Below are positions 19,058-28,528 of a stretch of DNA of 64,000 nt, piece after piece. Source of the stretch: Gilichinskyi gelida (GTDB lineage Bacteria > Acidobacteriota > Thermoanaerobaculia > Gp7-AA8); the NCBI GenBank assembly GCA_038040385.1, contig JBBPII010000008.1, positions 1 through 64,000 of the forward strand, written 5' to 3'. The notes under the pieces are model-generated. The model had not been told where the DNA came from, did no database searches, and worked only from the letters and a program-made list of their open reading frames with translations. The translations under genes and the position numbers were made by a program. Numbering within the stretch: the stretch's first letter is position 1; every line of letters starts with the position of its first letter.

Positions 19058-22000
19058 GGCGCAAAAATCCCGCCGACGTCTTCACGAACCCCGCCTCCGC
19101 CAGGAACGGTGCCATCGCGTCGCTCACTTCCTTGATCAGCAGCGCGCGGCGGGCGCCCGTGGTGACCAGTGACGCCAGCGCCCGAGAAACTTCGCGCGCC
19201 ACCATGCCGCGCGACGGCTCGTCCTCCGGGAGGAAGACCGTCAGGTTCTTCTCGCCGCGCGCGAGGTACGCGGCGAGCGCGCCGTTGACCAGGATGACGC
19301 TGGCGCCGGCGACGCGCATCAGTCCGGCGGCCGGCCACTTGATCAGGGCGCCGTACGGGCTCGCCGGGTCTGTAGCGGCGAGCAGAAGCGTCTCCGGCTC
19401 CTCCGGCTCGTCGCGGAAAGAACGGAGCAGGTCGAGCGCGCCGGCCGAGGCGAACTGCGTGGCGCCGAAACCGGCGATGAAGTAGCCGCGACGGATGCGG
19501 CCCGCCTCCTCCATCCCCTTGAGAACGGGATAGATGGCGCTGAAGCCGCCGGCGACCGACTCGACGGCCGCCGCCTCGCGCACCACCACCCCGTAGCGCG
19601 CGAGCAGTTGCTGGGCGACGGCGTTCGCGCGCTCGGTCGCCGTGCCGGCGGGCGGCGGCATCAGCGACCATCGCCCCTGCGTCGACGGCAGGGCCACGCG
19701 CCGCGAGCGGAAGCCGGTGCGGCGCGGCGCCGACTTCGGCCGCGTGTACGCGCGCAACGCATGGAAGGTGTCGTTGGTCAGCAGCCCCTTCCAGACCAGA
19801 TCCCACATCGCGTCCACCAGGTCGTTGGTGAAGCCGCCGATGGCCGTTTGGATCTGGGCGAAGAAGGAGGCGCCGTGGGCTTGCAGGTAATCGATGATCG
19901 GTGATGACGGCGTTTCGGCGGGCGCGTGCAGCAGTGGCAGGTGGTCCGTCAGGTAGAGCGCGATCCGCCCCTCCCCCCCGCCCGCCCAGACGATCTCGCC
20001 GGCGGCGCTCAATGTGTCGAGGTCCGAGGGGCGGTAGTCGTCGACGCGCGCGGCGAGGATCTCGCTCTCGAAGATCGCCGCCGGCATCGCGGCGCCCTGC
20101 AGCGCCTCGATGGCCTCCAGCAGCGCCTCCAGTCCCTTCGTCTTGCGCGTGATGCCCTGCCACGACGCCGTCAGCCGCGCGTACGCCGGCGCGTCGACCG
20201 GCTCGACCTCCTTGCGCAGCTTGGCCAGCGAGCGGCGGCGGATCATGCGCAGGACGTCGGCGTCGCACCACTCGCGCTGCGTGCCGCCGGGGCGGAATTC
20301 GCCTTCTATCAGCTTCCCGCGCTCGACGAAGCGCTCCAGCGCCGCGGCCACCACCGCCACGCCCATCCCGTAGCGGCGCGCGACGTCGGCGGGCGTGAAG
20401 GGGCCGTGCGTGCGCGCGTAGCGGAGCACGAGGTCGCCGGTGGGGTCGGCGACGGGCTGGAGGTAGCGCTCCGGGACGCCGCGCGGCAGCGGGGTGCCGA
20501 GGGCGTCGCGGTAGCGCGAGGCGTCTTCGAGGGCGATGAAGCGCTTCTCGCGGGCGACGGTGACTTCGATGATGCGGCGGGCGGCTAGCAGCTCGCTGCT
20601 AGCTGCTAGCGAATCGCCGATGAATCGCTGCGCGATCTCTTCTGCGCTCAGGTCGCCAATCCTCAACAGAAGATCGTGCACGCCGTCCACCGACTTCGCG
20701 TTGTGCCGCTCGTCGAGGTGCTGCAGCTCGATCTCGAGCTGCGCGAGCGCGTCGGCGTCGAGGAGCTCGCGGAGCTCGGGCTCGCCGAGGAGCTCGCGGA
20801 GCTGGGCCTGATCGATGGCCAGCGCTTGCGCGCGGCGTTCGGCGAGCGGCGCGTCGCCGTCGTAGATGAAGTTCGCCACGTAGCGGAACAGCAGCGAGCC
20901 GGCGAACGGCGACGGCTTCTCGGTGTCGGCCACCACGACGCGAATGGCCCGCTCCCGGATCTTGCGCATGGTAGTCACCAGCGCGGCGACGTCGAACACG
21001 TCGCGCAGGCACTCGCGATACGCCTCGAGGATCATGGGGAACGACCCGAAGCGCGACGCCACCTGCAGCAGGTCGTACGCGCGCTTGCGCTGCATCCAGA
21101 GCGGCATGCGGCGATCAGGACGGTGGCGCGGCAGCAGCAGAGCGCGCGCGGCGGCCTCGCGGAACTTCGCCGCGAACATCGACGACGCGCCGAGCTGCCG
21201 CACCACGAGCTGCTCGATCTCGTCGGCGTCGGGCAGCACCAGCTCCGCGCTCGGCGGCGCGTCCGTATCGGGGAAGCGGATGATGAAGCCGTCGTCGCTC
21301 CACATCGTCTCCACGTCGATGCCGAGCTCCGCGCGCACCTTTCCGGTCACCGCCATGGCCCACGGCGCGTGAATGCGGCCGCCGAACGGTGTGAGGACGA
21401 CCACGCGCCAGTCGCCGAGGTCGTCGAGGACGCGCTCGACGACGATGGTGCGGTCGTCGGGGACGGCGCCGGTGGCGTCGCGCTGATCGGCGAGGTATTG
21501 CAGGAAGTTCTTCGCCGCCCGCTCGTCGAGATCGTGCTCCTTCGTCAGCCTCTTCACCGCCTCGGACGGCTTCATGGCCCCGATCTCGCGCACCAGGCGC
21601 CCGATCCGCTCGCCGAAAGGCACGGTGCGCTCGGCGGCGTCGGCGCGCCAGAAGGGCATCTTCCCCGGCTGGCCCGGCGCGGGCGTGACCAGCACGCGAT
21701 CGTGGGTGATCTCCTCGATGCGCCACGTCGAAGCGCCGAGGAGGAACGTCTCGCCGACGCGCGACTCGTACACCATCTCCTCGTCCAGCTCGCCGACGCG
21801 CGCGCTCCCCTTCTCCGCGCCGGCCAGGAAAACTCCGTACAGCCCGCGGTCGGGAATGGTGCCGCCGCTGATGATGGCCACCTGCTTCGCGCCGGGCCGC
21901 GCGGTGATCCTGTTGGTCATGCGGTCCCAGGTGATGCGGGGCCGCAGCTCGGCGAATTCGTCGGAGGGATAGAGGCCGGAGAGCATGTCGAGCACGCCGT

Positions 22001-23516
22001 CGAAGGAGGTGCGCGGCAGCTCGGCGAACGGCGCCGCGCCGCGGACGGCGGCGAACAGCGCGTCGGCGTGCCACTCCTCGACGGAGAGCATGGCCACGAT
22101 CTGCTGGGCCAGGACGTCGAGCGGGTTGCGCGGATACCGCGTCGGCTCGATCGCTCCCTGATGCATGGCCTCGGCGACGGCGGCGCAGGCGAGGAGGTCG
22201 CCGCGGTACTTCGGGAAGATGACACCGCTCGACACCGCGCCGACCTGGTGCGACGCGCGGCCGATGCGCTGCATGCCGCTGGCGATCGACGGCGGCGCCT
22301 CGATCTGAATGACGAGATCGATGGCGCCCATGTCGATGCCCAGCTCCAGCGACGACGTGGCCACCAGCGCCGGCAGCCTGCCCGACTTGAGGTTGTCCTC
22401 GATCTCGATGCGCTGCGGCCGGGCGATCGATCCGTGATGCGCCTGCACCAGCGTCTCGCCCGCCAACTCGTTGAGCGCCGCCGCCATTCGCTCCGCGAGC
22501 CGGCGGGAGTTGACGAAGATGAGCGTCGAGCGGTGCGCGCGGATCAGCTCGAGCAGCCGCGGGTGGATGGCCGGCCAGATCGACGCGCGCGACGGCGAGG
22601 AGGAGGCCGGGCCGGTGGGGATGTCGATGGAAGGATCGCCGAGCTTGGCCATCTCCTCGACGGGGACTTCGACGCGCAGGATGAGTTGCTTTTTCTCGCC
22701 GGTATTGACGATGGTTACAGGCCTCCCTGTCATCCCGAGCGTCAGCGAGGGATCGCTGTGGGTGGGTGGTGCGCTGATCTCGCCTTCCGCGCCACCCGCC
22801 CACACCGATCCCTCGCGACGCTCGGGATGACACCCTCCCAGATAGCGCGCCACTTCATCGAGTGGGTTCTGAGTGGCCGACAGCCCGATCCGTTGCGGCG
22901 GTTTCTCGCAGACGCGCTCCAGTCGCTCGAGCGAAATCGCCAAATGCGCGCCGCGTTTATTCGGCACCAGCGCATGCACTTCGTCCACGATCACGGTGTG
23001 CACCCCGCGGAGGGCCTCGCGCACGTTGGAGGTCAGCATCAGGTACAGCGACTCCGGCGTGGTGATGAGGATGTCGGCGGGGTCGCGGGCGAAGCGGACG
23101 CGCTCCCGCGGCGGCGTGTCGCCGGTGCGGATGGCGATCGACGGCATGACGAATTCGTCGCCCCGCTCGCGCGCCAGATTGGCGATTCCCGCCAGCGGCG
23201 CGCGGAGATTGCGCTCCACATCGACCGCCAGCGCCTTCATCGGCGAGACATACACCACGCGACAGCGGCGCTCCTTCGGCGGCGGCGGAACGAACATCAA
23301 ACGGTCCAGCGCCCAGAGGAATGCGGTGAGCGTTTTGCCGCTCCCGGTCGGCGCGAAGATCAACGTCCAGTCGCCGCGGGCGATGGGCGGCCATCCCATT
23401 TCCTGCGCCCGGGTCGGCGCGGCGAACGCGCCGGTAAACCATTCGCGCACAGCCGGATGGAACGGCTCCAATGCGGCGGTGGTCAACTGTTGAACCCTTT
23501 TTTGCCTGCTGGACAT
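19050..23516 (-). CDS. lhr: Lhr-family DEAD/DEAH-box helicase, long form
   Basis: A 1488-residue ATP-dependent helicase from ATG 23516 (MSSRQKRVQQL). Walker A APTGSGKT is at ~55-62, DEVH box IVDEVHAL, and motif VI IGRASHQVGAVSSG, followed by the winged-helix and large C-terminal Lhr-specific domains. Lhr proteins translocate on single-stranded DNA and unwind DNA:RNA hybrids in repair; this one heads a run with a glycosylase gene. Two repeats are read through in frame: a 105-bp hairpin at 22728-22832 adds ~35 residues (CHPERREGS... to SLTLGMTG) between conserved helicase motifs, and a GCTAGCT heptamer array lies at 20584-20610. Confidence 0.92.
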   Translation of the reverse strand: MSSRQKRVQQLTTAALEPFHPAVREWFTGAFAAPTRAQEMGWPPIARGDWTLIFAPTGSGKTLTAFLWALDRLMFVPPPPKERRCRVVYVSPMKALAVDVERNLRAPLAGIANLARERGDEFVMPSIAIRTGDTPPRERVRFARDPADILITTPESLYLMLTSNVREALRGVHTVIVDEVHALVPNKRGAHLAISLERLERVCEKPPQRIGLSATQNPLDEVARYLGGCHPERREGSVWAGGAEGEISAPPTHSDPSLTLGMTGRPVTIVNTGEKKQLILRVEVPVEEMAKLGDPSIDIPTGPASSSPSRASIWPAIHPRLLELIRAHRSTLIFVNSRRLAERMAAALNELAGETLVQAHHGSIARPQRIEIEDNLKSGRLPALVATSSLELGIDMGAIDLVIQIEAPPSIASGMQRIGRASHQVGAVSSGVIFPKYRGDLLACAAVAEAMHQGAIEPTRYPRNPLDVLAQQIVAMLSVEEWHADALFAAVRGAAPFAELPRTSFDGVLDMLSGLYPSDEFAELRPRITWDRMTNRITARPGAKQVAIISGGTIPDRGLYGVFLAGAEKGSARVGELDEEMVYESRVGETFLLGASTWRIEEITHDRVLVTPAPGQPGKMPFWRADAAERTVPFGERIGRLVREIGAMKPSEAVKRLTKEHDLDERAAKNFLQYLADQRDATGAVPDDRTIVVERVLDDLGDWRVVVLTPFGGRIHAPWAMAVTGKVRAELGIDVETMWSDDGFIIRFPDTDAPPSAELVLPDADEIEQLVVRQLGASSMFAAKFREAAARALLLPRHRPDRRMPLWMQRKRAYDLLQVASRFGSFPMILEAYRECLRDVFDVAALVTTMRKIRERAIRVVVADTEKPSPFAGSLLFRYVANFIYDGDAPLAERRAQALAIDQAQLRELLGEPELRELLDADALAQLEIELQHLDERHNAKSVDGVHDLLLRIGDLSAEEIAQRFIGDSLAASSELLAARRIIEVTVAREKRFIALEDASRYRDALGTPLPRGVPERYLQPVADPTGDLVLRYARTHGPFTPADVARRYGMGVAVVAAALERFVERGKLIEGEFRPGGTQREWCDADVLRMIRRRSLAKLRKEVEPVDAPAYARLTASWQGITRKTKGLEALLEAIEALQGAAMPAAIFESEILAARVDDYRPSDLDTLSAAGEIVWAGGGEGRIALYLTDHLPLLHAPAETPSSPIIDYLQAHGASFFAQIQTAIGGFTNDLVDAMWDLVWKGLLTNDTFHALRAYTRPKSAPRRTGFRSRRVALPSTQGRWSLMPPPAGTATERANAVAQQLLARYGVVVREAAAVESVAGGFSAIYPVLKGMEEAGRIRRGYFIAGFGATQFASAGALDLLRSFRDEPEEPETLLLAATDPASPYGALIKWPAAGLMRVAGASVILVNGALAAYLARGEKNLTVFLPEDEPSRGMVAREVSRALASLVTTGARRALLIKEVSDAMAPFLAEAGFVKTSAGFLRRA
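20584..20610. repeat. GCTAGCW heptamer array inside lhr
   Basis: Units GCTAGCA, GCTCGCT, GCTAGCT and GCTAGC in tandem; the ends form a perfect 10-base inverted repeat (GCTAGCAGCT / AGCTGCTAGC). It is in frame and read as SLAASSELLAA on the coding strand. Confidence 0.6.
22728..22832. repeat. Dispersed hairpin repeat inserted in frame in lhr
   Basis: Arms TGTCATCCCGAGCG and CGCTCGGGATGACA are exact complements at the two ends. GAGGGATC / GATCCCTC and a GTGGGTGGGTGG / CCACCCGCCCAC pair lie inside. The length of 105 bp is a multiple of three, so the helicase frame is kept. Confidence 0.85.
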
Positions 23517-23574
23517 TAAGTCCTGCCGCTGCAAGAATAGTGTCTTCCTACCGGGACAGGGCGAAGGGACGGGA

Positions 23575-24339
23575 ATGCGGCTCAAGGTTCTCGGCGCGTA
23601 CGGCGCGTCGGACGCAGAACACAATCTGACTGGCTACCTGCTCGACGACTGGCTCGCGGTCGACGCCGGCACTCTCACCTCCAAGCTCTCCTTCGCGCAG
23701 CAGGCCCGCATCCAAGCCGTTTTCATCACCCACCCGCACGCCGATCACATCCGCGACCTCCCGCACCTGATCCACAACCGCTTCGCGCAGGCCAGCCCGG
23801 CGTTGACGATTTTCGCCTCGCGCGACGTCATGGATTTGCTCGTCAAAAACGTCTTCAACGGCATCGTCTGGCCCGATTTCTCGTCGGTCATCGCGCCAGG
23901 CACCGGCAAATCGGTGGTGCAGTATCGCGCCCTGGCGCCGGGGAAGAAGGTGGTCTTCAACGGCGTGACGCTCACCGCGGTGCCCGTCGACCACCAGATC
24001 CCCGCCTCCGGCGTGATCATCGAGATGGGCGGCCAGGGCATCGTCTTCACGGGCGACACCGGCCCCACGCAGAAGATCTGGAAGCAGACCAACAACACCC
24101 CGAACGTCGTCGCCGTGGTGACCGAGGCGTCGTTTCCGAACGATCAGCAACAGCTCGCGGACGACACCGCGCACCTCACCCCGCAGACCTTCGGCGACGA
24201 GTTGAAGAAGATCTCCGTCGACGCGCCGGTGTACGCCAGCCACCGCAAGATCCCGTTCGAGCGCGACATCGAGTCGCAGATCCGGAACCTGCGGGATCGG
24301 CGGGCAAGAGTGCTGCTGGAGAAGAACTACACGCTGTAA
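23575..24339 (+). CDS. Metallo-beta-lactamase fold hydrolase (class II cyclic-nucleotide phosphodiesterase-like)
   Basis: A 254-residue cytoplasmic MBL-fold protein. The metal motif THPHADH is at residues 52-58, with further ligands in FTGDTGPT and a C-terminal SHRK position. The opening MRLKVLGAYG and the HADHIRDLPHLIHNRF context resemble class II 3',5'-cAMP phosphodiesterases more than beta-lactamases. The substrate is not proven. It diverges from lhr and ends at a long hairpin repeat shared with the convergent amidohydrolase gene. Confidence 0.82.
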   Translation: MRLKVLGAYGASDAEHNLTGYLLDDWLAVDAGTLTSKLSFAQQARIQAVFITHPHADHIRDLPHLIHNRFAQASPALTIFASRDVMDLLVKNVFNGIVWPDFSSVIAPGTGKSVVQYRALAPGKKVVFNGVTLTAVPVDHQIPASGVIIEMGGQGIVFTGDTGPTQKIWKQTNNTPNVVAVVTEASFPNDQQQLADDTAHLTPQTFGDELKKISVDAPVYASHRKIPFERDIESQIRNLRDRRARVLLEKNYTL

Positions 24340-24447
24340 CGCCGTGTCATCCTGAGCCGCGTAGACGGCGAAGGATCCCCCGCGTCCGGGCGCTGCTCGC
24401 ATATGCACGGGGGATCCTTCGCTTCGCTCAGGATGACAAGGCGTTAC
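24336..24447. repeat. Dispersed hairpin repeat between convergent genes
   Basis: TGTCATCCTGAG...CGAAGGATCCCCC pairs with GGGGGATCCTTCG...CTCAGGATGACA. The pairing extends outward to the stop codons themselves (GTAACGCC / GGCGTTAC), giving a near-perfect hairpin of over 100 bases that may end transcription from both sides. Confidence 0.85.
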
Positions 24448-26333
24448 CGCACGCCAATCGACGCCGCGACTGCACCTGAATCCAATACCATCCCGTCCTT
24501 CACCACCGTCACCACCCGCCGCACATCGCTGATGTTCACCGTCGGATCGCCGTCGACGATGACCAAGTCCGCGAGCTTGCCGGGCGCGATCGATCCCAGA
24601 CGGTCATCCCGGTGCATCACGGAAACCGCGCCGAGCGTGGCGATGCGTAGCACCTCCGGCGCGGGGATGCCCGCCTGGACGTACAGCTCGAGCTCGCGGT
24701 GCAGCGCGAAGCCGGCCAGGGCGTCGGTGCCGGCGACGATCGGCACGCCGGCGTCGTACAGCGCGCGCACCAGCCGCAGCATGTTGGCGAACGAGTCGCG
24801 ATACGTCTGGTCCTTCCCCTCGGGGACGGGCAGTCCGCCGGTCAGGTATCCGCGCCGAATCTGCGGCGGCAGCCGATCGGCCACCGCGGCGTAGCCCGCC
24901 GCCATCGTGCCGCGCCGGGCGGTGAACATCTGCTCGAAGATGGACACCGTCGGGTCGACGACGATCTTCCGCTCGCGCAGGAGGTCGATGAACGCGCGCA
25001 CCTCCGGACTGGCCAGGTCGAGGGTCGCAGCGCGCTCGGCGACGGCGGTGAAGCGCGCCGGCGTGCGGGTGTCCTTCACGTCGGCGAAGAAGTTGAGGAA
25101 GAGGAAGTTCGCGTGCTGCAGCTCGTCGTATCCGGCGCGGACCGCCTCCTCGGCGCGCATGAACGCCGGCACGTGGCCGCTCACGCGCAGTCCCTTCTCG
25201 TGCGCGTGGCGCACCATGAACGGCACCAGCTCGGGCTTGATCGAGCTGTAGATCTTGATCTGCTCGAAGCCGAGCGAGGCGTACTTGTCGATCGCCGCGC
25301 GGGCCTCATCCTCGGTGCCGGCGAGCATCTTGGTGGGGCCGGCGAGCGGGCCGGGGCCGTCGATGATGCCGGCGAGGATCACGCGCGGGCCGACCGCGTC
25401 GCCGTTGTCCCACTTCTTCTTCAAATCGAGGACGGCGTCGATGTCGTTGCCGAGGTCGCGGACGGAGGTGACGCCGTTGGCGATGTTGAGCGGACCATCG
25501 TCGTCGCCGACGTGGGTGTGCATGTCCCACAAGCCGGGGAGGACGACGCGGCCGTGCGCGTCGAGGTGCTCGAGCTCCGGCGCGTCGTGCGCGCCCACCG
25601 ATTCGACGCGGTTGCCGCGGATGACGATCGTGGTGTTCGGCATGAGCTGGCGCGAGATTGGGTCGAAGAGCCGCGCGTTGGTGATGACCAGGCCGCCGCC
25701 GGCCGGCTTGTGGATCAGGCGCGCTGCCGCCGCCCGGGCGGCCACGGCGTGCCATTGGTCCTGCGCCTTGATCAGTTTCGGGATCGCGGCGTCGTGGCCC
25801 TCGGCGATCACCGACAGCCACGACGACGCCGAGGCGAACAGTTCGTTGTTGGCGTCGAGCCAGATCGGCGCCGGCGAGAAGCCGAGGCCGGTGATGTCGT
25901 AGGCCGTTAGCCGTTGGCCGTTGACCGTCAGGTTGCCGAGTTTCTTGATCGACGCCTCGCCGGCGGGGAGCAACGGCAATTTGCGTCCGGGCGCCGCGAG
26001 GAGCGCGCGCGCCAGCGCCGCCAGCTCCTCGGGCGGGCCGTACATGCTGACGTAGAACGCGCCTTTGTCCTTCGACTGGCCCGACTCCGCGCCGTTCGAC
26101 CACTTGCCGCCGGCGAAGGTCTCGCTGACCGGGGCCTTGAAGTAGTCGTTGCCGGTGGTCTTGGTCGACCGGCGGGTCATGACAGTGTGCGTCTTCGGGC
26201 CGCGGCCGCGGTCGTTGTAGTCGAAGTCAATAGTACGTTTAGTACTATTGACGACGACGGTCTGCGCGCCGGCGGGGTGGCCGGCCATGATCACGGTGTA
26301 CTTCAGGACGAGGGCGAGGAGGGCGGCGTGCAT
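24444..26333 (-). CDS. Secreted amidohydrolase
   Basis: A 629-residue exported metal-dependent hydrolase. The signal segment ends near AGHPAGAQ. The C-terminal amidohydrolase barrel shows the metal motif WDMHTHVGD, later His in SGHVPAF and LQHANF, the catalytic Asp in VAGTDALAGF, and the closing GKLADLVIVDGDP. The N-terminal ~200 residues are an extra domain. The family hydrolyses C-N bonds in peptides or heterocycles; the substrate is unknown. A perfect AT-rich palindrome lies in the coding sequence near the 5' end (26226-26252). Confidence 0.85.
   Translation of the reverse strand: MHAALLALVLKYTVIMAGHPAGAQTVVVNSTKRTIDFDYNDRGRGPKTHTVMTRRSTKTTGNDYFKAPVSETFAGGKWSNGAESGQSKDKGAFYVSMYGPPEELAALARALLAAPGRKLPLLPAGEASIKKLGNLTVNGQRLTAYDITGLGFSPAPIWLDANNELFASASSWLSVIAEGHDAAIPKLIKAQDQWHAVAARAAAARLIHKPAGGGLVITNARLFDPISRQLMPNTTIVIRGNRVESVGAHDAPELEHLDAHGRVVLPGLWDMHTHVGDDDGPLNIANGVTSVRDLGNDIDAVLDLKKKWDNGDAVGPRVILAGIIDGPGPLAGPTKMLAGTEDEARAAIDKYASLGFEQIKIYSSIKPELVPFMVRHAHEKGLRVSGHVPAFMRAEEAVRAGYDELQHANFLFLNFFADVKDTRTPARFTAVAERAATLDLASPEVRAFIDLLRERKIVVDPTVSIFEQMFTARRGTMAAGYAAVADRLPPQIRRGYLTGGLPVPEGKDQTYRDSFANMLRLVRALYDAGVPIVAGTDALAGFALHRELELYVQAGIPAPEVLRIATLGAVSVMHRDDRLGSIAPGKLADLVIVDGDPTVNISDVRRVVTVVKDGMVLDSGAVAASIGVR
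26226..26252. repeat. AT-rich perfect palindrome in coding sequence
   Basis: GTCAATAGTAC, five-base loop GTTTA, then GTACTATTGAC: 11-base perfect arms with no mismatch, inside a gene otherwise very GC-rich, ~80-108 bases after its start codon. Confidence 0.6.
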
Positions 26334-26357
26334 GGATCGAGTTTAAACTTCCGCGCC

Positions 26358-27194
26358 ATGCCGCGCCTGCCCGTCACGGCCATCATTCACGTCCTCAACG
26401 AGATCGAGTACGCCGAGGACTGCATCCGCTCGGTGGAGTGGGCGGACGAGATCTACGTCATGGATTCGTTCTCCACCGACGGCACGGTGGAGATGATCCG
26501 CGAGCGCTTCCCGCGCGTGCGCCTCGAGCAGCGCGAGTACCTCGGCGCGGCGTCGACGAAGAACTACGCCATCGACCGCGCCGCGCACGACTGGATCTTC
26601 ATCATCGACGCCGACGAGCGCGTCACGCCGAAGCTGCGCGACGAGATCCTCCGCACCCTCGCCGGCCCGCTCGATCTGTGGGCCTACTCCGTCGGCCGCC
26701 TCAATTTCATGATGGGAAAACCGGTGCGCTTCAGCGGCCTGCAGCGCGACCGGGTGACGCGCCTGTTTCATCGCGGCCATGCGCGCTACCCGAACAAGCG
26801 GGTGCACGCCGATCTGATCGTCGACGGCGACACCGGCCGTCTGGCGCACAAGATGGACCATTTCTACATCCGCGACTTCGATCACATGATCGCCAAGATG
26901 ACGCGCTACGCGAACTGGGGCGCGGCGCAGATGTTCATCGACGGCAAGTCCACCGGCCTCTTCGGCATCCTCGGCCACCCCTTCGCCAAGTTCCTGCGCG
27001 ACTTCATCTTCAACCTCGGATTCCTCGACGGCACCCGCGGCCTGATCTCGGTCGGCATGCACGTGTATTACACGTTCTGGAAGTACGCGAAGTTGTGGGA
27101 GCTCACGCAGCTCAAAAAGCGCGGCAAAGCGGTGCCGTTGCCGAAGTTGGATGAAAGCCAGGAGCGGTGGGAGTTGCCGTGGGAAAAGATGTAG
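26358..27194 (+). CDS. Family 2 glycosyltransferase (WaaE/KdtX-like)
   Basis: A 278-residue GT-A glycosyltransferase from ATG 26358 (MPRLPVTAIIHVLNE). The substrate-binding DxD is seen as IIDADERV after a typical GT2 start. The C-terminal half (TRLFHRGHARYPNKRVH...) resembles LPS core beta-1,4-glucosyltransferases. It probably acts at the cytoplasmic face in envelope polysaccharide synthesis. It is convergent with the Wzt gene, leaving only a few bases between stops. Confidence 0.85.
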   Translation: MPRLPVTAIIHVLNEIEYAEDCIRSVEWADEIYVMDSFSTDGTVEMIRERFPRVRLEQREYLGAASTKNYAIDRAAHDWIFIIDADERVTPKLRDEILRTLAGPLDLWAYSVGRLNFMMGKPVRFSGLQRDRVTRLFHRGHARYPNKRVHADLIVDGDTGRLAHKMDHFYIRDFDHMIAKMTRYANWGAAQMFIDGKSTGLFGILGHPFAKFLRDFIFNLGFLDGTRGLISVGMHVYYTFWKYAKLWELTQLKKRGKAVPLPKLDESQERWELPWEKM

Positions 27195-27198
27195 GACA

Positions 27199-28521
27199 TC
27201 ACTTCTTTTTCCGCGTCGGCTGCGCGGCCCGCATCGCCTCCGCAATTTCCGTCGGCACGTTGCGCTCGGTGAGGTCGATCTGCTTGAACGTGATCCCTCC
27301 CTCGACCTTCCACTGATGCTTGGGACGGTAGACGCCGATGTCGTGGACGCGGGCGCCGACGACGAAGCGGATGACGCCGCGGCGGTAATCGAAGGCGCGG
27401 CCGTTGCGGGTGTGGACGGCGGCGTCGATGCGGTAGGTGCCGGCGACGAGGTCGAGCGACGGCATGACGAAGCGCACCTGCCCGTTGCTCTCCAGCCGCT
27501 GCGGCGTGAGGCCTTCGAGGTCGGTGTTCGTGCCGTACACGCAGGTGCCGTCGGCGTGGTAGATGCCGACGCCGAAGACGAAGTCGTCCTGCGGCACGCG
27601 GACGGCGACGTCCATCTCGATGGTCACCGGTGAGCCGGGACCGACGGCCACCAGCTCGCGACCGCGGTCGTCGGTGATGGCCACGCGGGAGAGGACCACT
27701 TCGCCGGAGCCGAAGCGCTCTTCTTCATCTTTCGGAGGCGCGTTCGTGGTTTCGGTAGCGGGCGGCGGTGCGATGGCGGTCCCCGACACCTCCTGCAGGT
27801 AGTGATCGACCACCCGCACCGGATCGCCGATGGCCTCCACCTCGCCGTGGTCGAGCCACATCGCGCGGTCGCACAGCGTGCGCACCTGCTCGAGTTGGTG
27901 GGTGACGAAGACCAGCGTCACCCCGCGGTACTTCATCTCCTGAATCTTGGCGATGCATTTCGCGGAGAACTCCTCGTCGCCGACGGAGAGCACTTCATCG
28001 ATCAGCAGGACGTCGGGGTCGACGTGCACGGCCACGGCGAAGCCGAGCCGCACGTACATCCCCGACGAGTACGTCTTCACCGGCTGGTCGATGAAGTCGC
28101 CGATGCCGGAGAACTCCACGATGCTGTCGAAGCGCTGGTCGATCTCCCGCCGCGTGAGTCCCAGCATGATGCCGTTGATGACGATGTTCTCGCGGCCGGT
28201 GATCTCCGGATGAAAGCCGGCGCCGAGCTCGATCAGCGCGGCGATGCGGCCGTTGACCGCCACCGTGCCGCTGGTCGGCTTGAGGATCCCGGTGATGATT
28301 TTCAGCAGCGTCGATTTCCCCGATCCGTTGCGCCCGATGATGCCGAAGGCCTCGCCGCGGTCGACGGCGAAGGAAACGTTCTTCACCGCCTCCACGCTGG
28401 CCTCCGGCGCCAGCTTCACGTCGCGCTTGAGCAGTGCGCTCTTCAGGGTGGCGAATTGCGAGCCGCGGCCCCAGAGACGGTAGGACTTGGAGACGTTGGT
28501 CAGCGCTATGGCGTAGTCCAT
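27199..28521 (-). CDS. wzt: Polysaccharide ABC exporter ATPase (Wzt-like) with C-terminal sugar-binding domain
   Basis: A 440-residue ATPase. Walker A GRNGSGKST and the LIDEVLSVGDEEFSAKC stretch are typical of O-antigen/teichoic acid exporters. Residues ~260-425 form a beta-sandwich like the Wzt C-terminal domain that recognises the O-antigen end cap. Together with the permease just upstream (28610-29407) it would form the exporter that moves an undecaprenyl-linked polysaccharide across the inner membrane. A hairpin repeat separates the two genes. Confidence 0.9.
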   Translation of the reverse strand: MDYAIALTNVSKSYRLWGRGSQFATLKSALLKRDVKLAPEASVEAVKNVSFAVDRGEAFGIIGRNGSGKSTLLKIITGILKPTSGTVAVNGRIAALIELGAGFHPEITGRENIVINGIMLGLTRREIDQRFDSIVEFSGIGDFIDQPVKTYSSGMYVRLGFAVAVHVDPDVLLIDEVLSVGDEEFSAKCIAKIQEMKYRGVTLVFVTHQLEQVRTLCDRAMWLDHGEVEAIGDPVRVVDHYLQEVSGTAIAPPPATETTNAPPKDEEERFGSGEVVLSRVAITDDRGRELVAVGPGSPVTIEMDVAVRVPQDDFVFGVGIYHADGTCVYGTNTDLEGLTPQRLESNGQVRFVMPSLDLVAGTYRIDAAVHTRNGRAFDYRRGVIRFVVGARVHDIGVYRPKHQWKVEGGITFKQIDLTERNVPTEIAEAMRAAQPTRKKK

Positions 28522-28528
28522 TCATTCA

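Noticed and set aside
20676..23519. Plus-strand open frame of 947 codons opposite lhr
   Set aside because: Composition is Arg/His/Leu-rich antisense noise with no motif; lhr on the minus strand carries all helicase motifs.
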